Source: an uncultured bacterium
Lineage (GTDB): Bacteria > Patescibacteriota > Gracilibacteria > UBA4473
Direction: 5' to 3'
Length of the DNA: 9,044 nt
NCBI GenBank assembly: GCA_947311285.1
Contig: CAMZKS010000026.1
Location: 1-9,044, forward strand
A program made the position numbers and the translations under genes. The number at the start of each line of letters is the position of its first letter. Positions within the stretch are counted from its first letter, which is position 1. The notes beneath the pieces were generated by a model, which saw only the letters and a list, made by a program, of their open reading frames with translations, was not told the DNA's origin and searched no databases. Below are positions 1 through 7,800 of the stretch, one piece after another.

Positions 1-24
1 GTAACACAACAACCGTAACCTTTA

Positions 25-2475
25 CTACGGTGCACCTTCCATGAGATTTCTTTGAGCCTCAACGATCAATTTAAATGCCTCCGCTTTAGTTAAATTTTGA
101 AAAGGCCGGAACGTTTGATCTTCATATCCACTAACCAAACCACGCAAATAAGCTTCGTATCCCCAAGGTTGAGTCCAACCTATTAAGTCAGAAAAAGGCA
201 TTTTTACATCAAAATTACCTAATACATCGCGAGTGTCTAAGCCATAACTTTGCATCAGCAACTTTAAGCCTTCAATTCTTTTCAAAGGGTCTTGCAGTCT
301 CGCCGTGCCATCACCGTACCCTTTAAACAGATTTTTTTCATTAAACCATAAGGCTTGAGCCGCACCTAGTTCCTCCAGTGTTAAATCGGAAAACAAATTA
401 CTTGATACTAGTGGCAACTCGGCTGACGGATCTAAGTAACGTTGCAACCAAACTAAAAATTGCCCACGACTAACGGATTGTGACCAATCATTAATATCAT
501 ATGAGTCTTGAGACAAAACACCTTTCCACACTAAATCTTCCCAATAGTCTTTCGCCCAATGCGAACCCGGTTGGTGAGACCAAAGCAACACATCGGTGCT
601 TTCAATTTCAGTTCGTCCTTCATCGGTAATTGAGGCACAGCGAGTACCTCCACAAAAGGCAACTTGAGAACCAAGGCTCATTGGTTTCGCCAATAACTCA
701 GACAAACTCACAAATAAATTTTTATGTGCCGCAGACCAACGTTCTAATACCGGTCGATCTGAACGCGCATGATAAGTTTCCCAATCATAAGTTCTCCAAA
801 CGTTTTCCTTTAAATAAAAGGGCTTCGCTTGCCAGTGTACAATATTAACACTGTTTGGCACACGACCCTCTAGTTTTAAAATTTCATCCCAAAGCACACT
901 CGTTGGTATGTCTTTTAATATCGAAGCCAGTAATTCAGGCGTCGCACGGCCATCAATTCCAAATAACTTAATTCCAAAAGTATTAGCAATAGAGAGCAGT
1001 GCTTGTTGTTGAAAATCTTTAAGTGGTAAACCTTCATGCTGTCTCAAATAATCAGCAACTTTGCGAGCCGCCCAAAATCGAGGTAAAAACTCCGCAAAAA
1101 CCGAATCAGGTATTGTTAAAGTTGTTTGCACTAACGAGGCTTGATTATCAAAGCGTTGAAGCGTTTTTGGATAGAGATAATCATTGCGATTCAGGGTGAG
1201 GCGATTATTCGCTGGCCACTCTAAGTTAAGCGCCTGCCAGGCCAAGATAATATTGTCCGCTTCAATGAGTTCAAATCCACTATTAAACAACGGCACATAC
1301 TGGCTGTTATAACGAGACAACCAAGCCGCCAGCGCGGTTGACTTAGATTGCCAAAAATCGATCATCAAAGTTTTCCAGCCTGCATTTGCCAACCGAGCTA
1401 ATAAATTATCCGGTACATCTGAGAAATCCCCTAGCCACACTAAGCTGTATCGGTCATCACTGCTATTTTGTATTAAATTCAAAACGGATACCGTCTCGGC
1501 CCAGCTTGTTTTTCCTTGTACCGCCGCCCCGTCTGCTAAATCTAATATATTACGTTGATTCTCTCGGTTATTTATTAACCAATCCGTCGAAATAAATTCA
1601 ACGGTATCAGCGACTAAAGCGAACTTAATTTCCGTATTCGTTGGAATCGTTTCAAGCATCGTTCTCAATGCTTCTTTTAAACGTTCATAACGCACACCGT
1701 AAACCGAACCGGATTTGTCCAGCGCTATAACTACTCTTTGAACCTCATTTTGGTTAAGAGTTTTAAACGACGCTTCGTAGCTTTGATTTAAATAGTTAAA
1801 TCTTAATAAAGCATTATTCCTTTCTGATACAAAAAAAGTGAAATTTTCTTTCAAACGTATATTCGAAGCCTGCCATTGTTTTGCCCAAACTTCCCCTGAT
1901 TTTTCTTGAGTCCACTTGCCCATGGGACTCCATAAAAATTTAGTTTTCCCAGCACGAACTAAATTAACCGTAAAGGCTTTACTTAACCGATTATCCGCCA
2001 ACCACAGATGACCTAAATAAAAATTCTCAAAAAACTCTAAAGGCTGGTTCAGAGTATATTTTAACACGCCGGTCTCACCCGCCTGCAGCGTCATTGATTC
2101 TGTTTTAAACCAACTCGAAAATTTTTCATCCAACGCGCCTAACCAAGCGGGGTTATCAAAAATTTTAGCCATTTCAAAAGTGTGATTCGCCGCTTGCAGG
2201 CGATTCATCGGCTCTAGACCTAGTAAATCGGACTGCCAGTATATTTCTGGAATCTCAACTTTTTCTGTCGTTGGTAACACATAATGAAACGTTTGAGTTT
2301 CATCTGAAGTATTATTCAGAATTTGAGTCACCGTTATGTCTGCTTGGTCTTTATACGTTTCAATTAAAACACTTAAGCTTTCTCTCTGAATACTTTCATC
2401 AGCTGCCACAAACGCTAAAGCGCTTGTGGTTACAAATAAGGAAAACAGAAAGAGTAAATACTTCACACAAAACAT
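25..2475 (-). CDS. Secreted VIT-vWA protein with three C-terminal SLH domains (816 aa)
   Basis: Probable cell-surface adhesion or binding protein attached to the cell wall or S-layer. Residues 1-21 are a signal peptide (K5, a hydrophobic core, then a T-S-A-L-A cleavage-type end). Residues about 30-175 resemble a VIT domain: a VTQILNN strand, a YVLP motif, then an alpha segment and an LKYTLNQPL strand. Residues about 246-395 are a von Willebrand A domain with all MIDAS elements visible: DKSGS at 253-257, T323 in GKTSW and D350 in WLGDFSD, so metal-dependent ligand binding is likely retained. Residues 465-506 (RFWAARKVADYL through IANTFGIKLFG) match the conserved helical tail that follows vWA in VIT-vWA proteins. 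Residues 638-806 are three SLH domains. The only cysteines of the mature protein are C608 and C613. The ATG at 2475 is chosen because it gives the signal peptide; GTG at codon 4 is an alternative. Upstream there is only a weak ribosome site, and the gene starts 38 bases after the preceding one. It ends in TAG. Domain calls are firm; the adhesion role is inferred. Confidence 0.9.
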   Translation of the reverse strand: MFCVKYLLFLFSLFVTTSALAFVAADESIQRESLSVLIETYKDQADITVTQILNNTSDETQTFHYVLPTTEKVEIPEIYWQSDLLGLEPMNRLQAANHTFEMAKIFDNPAWLGALDEKFSSWFKTESMTLQAGETGVLKYTLNQPLEFFENFYLGHLWLADNRLSKAFTVNLVRAGKTKFLWSPMGKWTQEKSGEVWAKQWQASNIRLKENFTFFVSERNNALLRFNYLNQSYEASFKTLNQNEVQRVVIALDKSGSVYGVRYERLKEALRTMLETIPTNTEIKFALVADTVEFISTDWLINNRENQRNILDLADGAAVQGKTSWAETVSVLNLIQNSSDDRYSLVWLGDFSDVPDNLLARLANAGWKTLMIDFWQSKSTALAAWLSRYNSQYVPLFNSGFELIEADNIILAWQALNLEWPANNRLTLNRNDYLYPKTLQRFDNQASLVQTTLTIPDSVFAEFLPRFWAARKVADYLRQHEGLPLKDFQQQALLSIANTFGIKLFGIDGRATPELLASILKDIPTSVLWDEILKLEGRVPNSVNIVHWQAKPFYLKENVWRTYDWETYHARSDRPVLERWSAAHKNLFVSLSELLAKPMSLGSQVAFCGGTRCASITDEGRTEIESTDVLLWSHQPGSHWAKDYWEDLVWKGVLSQDSYDINDWSQSVSRGQFLVWLQRYLDPSAELPLVSSNLFSDLTLEELGAAQALWFNEKNLFKGYGDGTARLQDPLKRIEGLKLLMQSYGLDTRDVLGNFDVKMPFSDLIGWTQPWGYEAYLRGLVSGYEDQTFRPFQNLTKAEAFKLIVEAQRNLMEGAP
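58..564 (-). other. Three SLH (S-layer homology) domains encoded in the 3' part of the VIT-vWA gene
   Basis: Residues about 638-681, 695-741 and 760-806 of the 816-aa protein. The third is the clearest: FSDL, then WGYEAYLRGLVSGYEDQTFRP, here split as WGYEAYLRGL and VSGYEDQTFRP, followed by LTKAEAFKLIVEA, which mirrors the family pattern of F-x-D-V, GL-x-x-GY-x-DGTF-x-P and TRAE. The second has FSDL, LFKGYGDGTARLQ and KRIEGLKLL. The first is the most divergent (YWEDLVWKGVL, then SVSRGQFLVWL). SLH triplets typically bind pyruvylated secondary cell-wall polymers or an equivalent surface glycan, so this end is the likely anchor and the vWA end the outward-facing part. Confidence 0.85.
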
Positions 2476-2513
2476 ATTAGATCAAATTTTGTGTTCGGCA
2501 AGCTCGTTAAATT
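2476..2513 (-). other. 38-base spacer and start region of the VIT-vWA gene
   Basis: Read on the minus strand, the spacer contains AAAATTT twice and ends in TTGATCTAAT directly before the ATG at 2475. No purine-rich Shine-Dalgarno sequence is visible at the expected distance, and I see no terminator hairpin. The short gap favours co-transcription with the PKD membrane gene, with translation started weakly or by coupling. Confidence 0.4.
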
Positions 2514-4826
2514 TTATCGTATTTGAATGGTTCGTGTTTTTTCCGAAACAATTCCACTTTGGTCTGTCATTCGAAGGGTCACCGTATATTTTCCCGCAGA
2601 CGCAAAAGTGTGTTGCACTGCCTCCGGAGAGAAAAGTGTCTCTAGGCGCGTTCCATCCCCCCAATCCCACTCGTACTCTCTAATTATACCTTTTGAAATA
2701 CTTGGAGTCGCTTGCACAAGCATTGGTGCTGTACCACTGGAGGGAATAATCCTAAAGTCAGCATTTACGATTGGCGCTCGAGCAGAAACAATAATTTCAT
2801 CACTTGCTGTTTGACCTTTAGAAGTTAGAATCGACATTCTAACTACATAATTACCAACTTGCTTAAATTCATATTCAATTTGGGCTCCGTAATTAATAGG
2901 ATCTCGTCCAGGAAATTCCCAGATATAATTTACAATTTCACCTTCATCCGTGCTTGATCCTGTCCCGTCAAACTTAACTTTTAAAGGGGCGGGACCGGCA
3001 AAAGGATGGGCCGTCATAACGGCGCTTACCCCTGCTTTATTAACCTGAACGGGAACTATACCTGCATGCTCCACTTGATCCGAATCAATGATCGTTAGCT
3101 GTACTTCAAAAGTCCCAACTTTCCGAAACACGTGTTGTACCGCTTCTCCGTAAGCATCAACAATTCCATCGTCGTTAAAGTCCCAATTCCATTCAAGCGG
3201 CTCTTTAATACGTGAGGTAGAAGCATCAAACGAGACCTCGAAGGGCACTACTCCTTCTAGCACTGAATTCGAAGCGGATGCCGGCGTTGTCTTAACTTCA
3301 ATTTTTGCCGTCACGTTATCTTCTAGTACGGTTATTTTTCGCTCCACTCGTTGTCTTTCACCTAAATCATTTTGCACCGTCAAACTAACGCTATATTCAC
3401 CAGGAGTCCTAAAAATACGTTGCAATTTTCGACCTAGTACGGGTTCATCTTCTCCTTCAATAAACCATTCGTACTGAGTAATTACCCCCTCTTTTACAAA
3501 GGACTGAGAGCCATCAAACGAAATTTTTAATGGCGCATAACCTTCCAGTGCGTCCGCACTTGTAATGACTGCTTTTAGATCACTCTCTGGAGTTTTAACC
3601 GTAATAATTTTTTCAACCACATCCGTATCATTATTTTGCCCAGTCACTCGCAACTGCACCTTATACTCTCCCACCTTCATAAATGTTTCCGTAATAATTG
3701 GGGTATCTTGACGAATCTCAAAATCACCATCTCCATCTAAATCCCATTCATACATAATAACCTCTCCGTCTGGATCTTTAGACTCCGCCGCATTAAATTC
3801 AACCTCTAATGGAAAGGGTCCCGATTCTGGTGCCGCAATAATTTTAGCCTTTACCTTTTCGTTGTTGATAATAACTTCACGAATAGATTTGAAAGAGACT
3901 TCTTTCTTTTCAACCGTTGAAAAATAGGCCACAGTTGCCGTTACTGGGAAACGGCCATTGTTATCACCTTTATCTAAGAATCGGTAGGTAACTTTTGCCC
4001 CCGAAGCATCATATTTTCCATCACCATCAAAGTCCCAATTAATTTGACGGATCACTTGTTGTGGAATTCGTTCAAACATCTTTGCGCCAATATCAAATTC
4101 CACCGTCACAGGCGAACTCAAACCAATAACATTCGCTGGAACAGTTGAAATAAGTGAGTTATCAATAGCCGTCTGTGCTTGTCCGGACACTTGTGAAATC
4201 AAGTAATAAAGTGAGAACCACGCCCCAATAGATGAGGCAAATAGAACTATGAATATTAAAAATTTAGTTAAAAGCGAGCGCCTATTTAAATCTGTTGATT
4301 TCGCAAGAGACCATCTGAAAATATAAACCAGAGTTGTAATAAGCAGTGTTAATGCTAACGCTCCAAAAATAAGATTCGTAAGTGTTAGAAGTAAATTTTT
4401 AAGCCCACTAGCTTCTATTCCAAGGGTCTCAAAAAGAGGGTTTGCCGCATTCCCTGTCCACAAAGCCCATAAAAGAGAGACATAGAAAGCAAATACCAGC
4501 ACTCCTCCCGTAATAAGAAAACTGTAAAGAAACCACTGTGAGGTACCGCCAGATTTCTCTGTTGAGCTTGAGACTGAAACTTGAGTAGGTGATTCCGGTG
4601 GCACCTCTCTTTTAGGATTTATTGGATAAATCTTCGTTGGTGTTTTTGCTTCAGGAGTAACTTTTACAGTGGCCTTCGGTATCTCTGTTGGTAACGGTGC
4701 GGGTATGGGTATCGGATTCACTGCTGGTTGGTTAGCCGCCGATGCCGACGTAGATACTGGTGCCGGCGTTGCCGCTGGTTCTGGATCTGTATTCTGATTT
4801 GGTGTCGGAGTGTTTTCCGTATTCAT
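2514..4826 (-). CDS. Membrane-anchored protein with proline-rich tail, three TM helices and about six PKD domains (770 aa)
   Basis: Likely a stalk projecting from the cytoplasmic membrane. Residues 1-96 are a low-complexity Pro/Thr/Ala-rich segment with no signal peptide. Membrane helices lie at about 98-122, 143-170 and 187-212. The loop between helices 2 and 3 is basic (R171, K176, R182, R183, K188), so by the positive-inside rule the N-terminal tail is cytoplasmic and everything after residue 212 is outside. PKD domains follow at about 230-320, 326-411, 417-501, 506-595, 598-681 and 686-769. They show the family signatures: W-D-F/L-D-G-D-G, Y-E-W, and G-E/K/T-Y/F-x-V-x-L. Three of them (265-273, 362-370, 549-557) carry an acidic D-x-D/N-x-D-G-type loop that could bind calcium. 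There is no cysteine and no enzymatic motif. The ATG at 4826 is the first usable start after the preceding stop, only 14 bases away; an in-frame stop at 4854-4856 excludes a longer protein. It ends in TAA. The fold assignment is firm; the stalk role and any partner are inferred. Confidence 0.9.
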   Translation of the reverse strand: MNTENTPTPNQNTDPEPAATPAPVSTSASAANQPAVNPIPIPAPLPTEIPKATVKVTPEAKTPTKIYPINPKREVPPESPTQVSVSSSTEKSGGTSQWFLYSFLITGGVLVFAFYVSLLWALWTGNAANPLFETLGIEASGLKNLLLTLTNLIFGALALTLLITTLVYIFRWSLAKSTDLNRRSLLTKFLIFIVLFASSIGAWFSLYYLISQVSGQAQTAIDNSLISTVPANVIGLSSPVTVEFDIGAKMFERIPQQVIRQINWDFDGDGKYDASGAKVTYRFLDKGDNNGRFPVTATVAYFSTVEKKEVSFKSIREVIINNEKVKAKIIAAPESGPFPLEVEFNAAESKDPDGEVIMYEWDLDGDGDFEIRQDTPIITETFMKVGEYKVQLRVTGQNNDTDVVEKIITVKTPESDLKAVITSADALEGYAPLKISFDGSQSFVKEGVITQYEWFIEGEDEPVLGRKLQRIFRTPGEYSVSLTVQNDLGERQRVERKITVLEDNVTAKIEVKTTPASASNSVLEGVVPFEVSFDASTSRIKEPLEWNWDFNDDGIVDAYGEAVQHVFRKVGTFEVQLTIIDSDQVEHAGIVPVQVNKAGVSAVMTAHPFAGPAPLKVKFDGTGSSTDEGEIVNYIWEFPGRDPINYGAQIEYEFKQVGNYVVRMSILTSKGQTASDEIIVSARAPIVNADFRIIPSSGTAPMLVQATPSISKGIIREYEWDWGDGTRLETLFSPEAVQHTFASAGKYTVTLRMTDQSGIVSEKTRTIQIR
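4191..4535 (-). other. Three-helix membrane anchor of the PKD stalk protein
   Basis: Encodes residues 98-212. Helix 1 begins at WFLYSFLITGGVL, helix 2 covers LLLTLTNLIFGALALTLLI and beyond, helix 3 covers FLIFIVLFASSIGAWFSLYYL. The 20-residue loop after helix 1 has almost no basic residues (outside), while the loop before helix 3 is strongly basic (inside). An odd number of helices with a cytoplasmic N-terminus places the PKD array outside the membrane. Confidence 0.75.
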
Positions 4827-4840
4827 TTTTATTTTATCTT
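4827..4840 (-). other. 14-base spacer with weak ribosome site before the PKD membrane gene
   Basis: On the minus strand the whole spacer reads AAGATAAAATAAAA between the TAA of the giant PKD/helical-repeat gene and the ATG at 4826. AAGA is at best a weak Shine-Dalgarno match. There is no room for a promoter or terminator, so the two genes are almost certainly co-transcribed. Confidence 0.5.
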
Positions 4841-7800
4841 TTACTCGATTACGTTAATGGTAAATAAGTCTTGCTCCGAAGTCACGCCATCAAACATAGT
4901 TAGCACCACTCGGTAAAATCCAGGTTCAAAATATTCATGCACAACATTTTGACCAAATCGTTTTTCCCCATCGCCTAAATCCCATTCAAACAATAACGGT
5001 TCTTCATATTCGGTTAAAGGAATATCCGCATATAGGAACAAGTTACTATTAGCTTTAATTGTAAAGTCTGCCAGCAAACTTTGGAACATTCCTGCTTTTT
5101 CCAGTGTTGCTTGGTCGGCGAAGCTCTCATACTTAAGTGATTTGATTCGGTTTTCAAGTGCTATTTTTTCATCTTCATTATTCACTTGTTTTACCTGCTT
5201 TTGTAGGTTGAGCTTAAAGCTATCAAAATCAGTTTTAATTTGAGCAGCAATAGCCGCATTTAAATTTACTTTCAAAGACTGAAGCGCCACTAAATCAGCT
5301 ACCGCCTTCGTGTCACCATTCTTTTCAATAAGCGTTTTTAATTTTTGTTCCAGCTCTCCAATAGTGGTATCACGTTTGTCATCATTGTAAAAACGATTCA
5401 ACCATCGCTGACTAACTCTCATTTCGTTTAGTGTTTTCATAGCTATGACTTTTTCAGTCTCCGTCGTAGCTTCAATAAACGTTTTTGCTGTAATATCAAT
5501 AGCGGCTTCTAGTTTTTGGGTTGCTCTGTAAACAGTTTCCGTTTTAAAAATTTGGTAATCTGCAAGCCCTTCAAGTTGATCTACCGCTTCACCAATAACC
5601 AATAATCGATTTTTCAATGCTTCGGCTGCTGTACCAGTCGAATCACGAAATATAACAAGCAACTCATTTTCACGTCTTTGCAAATCAACCAACACGGTTG
5701 CTAAGGTTGTTTGCGGAGTATAACCAAAATTATTAAGCTTTTTCAGTAATTTTATTTGCGATTCAATTAAAGCTAATTTTTCTGGTTTTTCATCCACAAC
5801 CCCAATATTTAAGCCCCGAGATTCCACCTCTCGATAGTGTTCAAGGTAATCAATGGCCTTTACTACTCGCAAATCATTAATTGTTGCCGTCTTTAATTTA
5901 TTTTCTGGAAAAGCTTTTAACTGTACTAGAATTTCTTCCTCTCGTTGGGCTAATGCTTTTATTTCAATCACATCACTAGTGCGTGACATTTTTACTTTTA
6001 CCTCTCTTAGCTCCAGCTCAAGTGCGTCTTTTTCTGCCTGTAAAAACTGAGCTGCTTGTCCATCTCTATCACTACCATTTGTTTTTTCTAGCACTTGAAT
6101 TTCAGCTTCAGTCGAAGCCAATGCTTCTAAATTTCGTAATTTCCCTTCTACTGAATTAAGTTGTGTTTGCACTAATAACTCTGCTGTTGTATTCAAATCT
6201 GTTGCCAATCTTTCGTTCAGGGTCTTTTGAGTTACCTTAAGCTGCGCTTCGTAATCTGTTAGTAATTCTGTTTCACTTAAATTAGATTCCAATCTTCTTT
6301 TTTCCGATTCAAGTCTTGTTTTGGTTCTTGGATCTGCAGCTAAATCTATTTCAACTTGAAGCTCGGCTAAACGTGTCGCAATAAAGGCTTTTTGCTCTGT
6401 AATTACGGTATTATTTGTTGTCTCAAGATCAGCTTTCAGAGTTTCAACTTTTGCCTTAATATCCGCGGCTGTTAATACATCTCCTGGGTTTTTAATCCGC
6501 TCAAGTGCGGCTATTTCTTTTTCAACAGCTCTGACTCTAGCAGCTGCAATTATTTTGCGAGCGTCGTCTTGCTCTGAATCAAATTCAGACTGAAGCCGTT
6601 TTAACAAATTTAATTGTTCGATTTGCTTTGCTTCCGCAAATTTTGCCGCAGCCGCTTGTCTTTTCACCGCAGCCAACGAAGCCTTTTCTGCTTCACTTTC
6701 TACTCGATTCAAACGCTCTCCTAATGTTTCATTACTTTGCCGACTTATACCAAGTGGAGGTAATGTTCTGGGAGTTTTAAGAGCTTCCTCTAAACCTAAT
6801 AATTGTTCCGACAGGAATTCTGATCGTTGAATGCGTTTTTGTTGTGCAAGAGCCGCAGTAGCAGATTTAAATGCATCTGAATTTGGATTCGCTGTATTCG
6901 CTTGCACTTGTAGTATCTCTGTGAATTCTTCAAGCGATTTACCTGACTGCTCCGCTTTTTTAAATTCAGAAATAATCAGATCAATGCTGGTTTTACGGGC
7001 CTCATATTTCATTCGTTGTTCTGCATAGTAATCTGCAGAAGATTTAGAGCTTAAAGCTGCTAACATTTTTTCAGTCGCTACAAGCTGCTCTCGTATTCCT
7101 TCCAAACTTTCTAAATCACCCCGCTCTTTCGCTTCCGTATATTGTGTAAATAAAAGCGCTTTTTGCTCAATTAATTTCAATCTTTCAGCTTCAATATTTT
7201 CTTGTAACGCCAAAGAGGCATTATTAGCCGCATTAATTTGAGTCTCTACCTCTTTCAGGCGTGCCTGTGCACGAGCTAAATCACTTTGATTCCCTGACTT
7301 CCGTGTCGCCTCTACTTCAATTAATAAACTCGCTTTTTCGGCTTCTAGCTCCGTTTTTGATAGCACTATCTCTTTATTTAAAATCTTAGTACTAAGTGCC
7401 GCTGTTTCAATCTGCGAGTGTACGGCCTTCAGCCGTTCCTCTAATCGAATTTCATTCTCCTTATCACCTTTAGATCGAGCTGATACTAACTCTTCCAATA
7501 AAGCTGCTTTTTCTGCCTGAAGTGACTCTCGTGAAGCGATTACATTTTCTTGCAACGCTAATGTCGCCGTACTCGCCGCAGCAATTTCGGCATTAATGGT
7601 CTCTAATCGAGCCTGAGCTTGCGCAACATTGGCCATATTATCTGTCAATCGAGCCTCCTTAAGTGTTTGCGTTAACGTTTCCTTCTCTTGAGCTAATTCA
7701 GCTCTTGCATCAGCAATATCCGCCTGAACAGATACCGCCTGCCCTTCTGCAGCCGCTATTTCTGCATTTACCACATCTATTCGACCTTGTAAACGAGCAA

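Noticed and set aside
630..848. Short plus-strand open frames across the window (for example 630-848, 1386-1595, 2527-2814, 5853-6050, 6831-7028, 7663-7854)
   Set aside because: All lie opposite well-supported minus-strand domains, are low in recognisable motifs, and are rich in the residues expected from antisense reading of the real genes.
2476..2513. Promoter for the SLH-vWA gene, from a TTGCCG box and a TCTAAT box on the minus strand
   Set aside because: The spacing is only about 14 bases, the boxes match weakly, and they sit in a 38-base spacer between co-directional genes.
2484..2516. Terminator hairpin from the two AAATTT copies in the 38-base spacer
   Set aside because: The stem would be six A-T pairs with a loop of around 20 bases and no U-tract, far too weak for an intrinsic terminator.
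2482..2670. Separate small minus-strand gene overlapping the end of the PKD stalk gene
   Set aside because: It is an alternate frame of the last PKD domain, which is clearly coded in the long frame; no ribosome site or family signal supports it.
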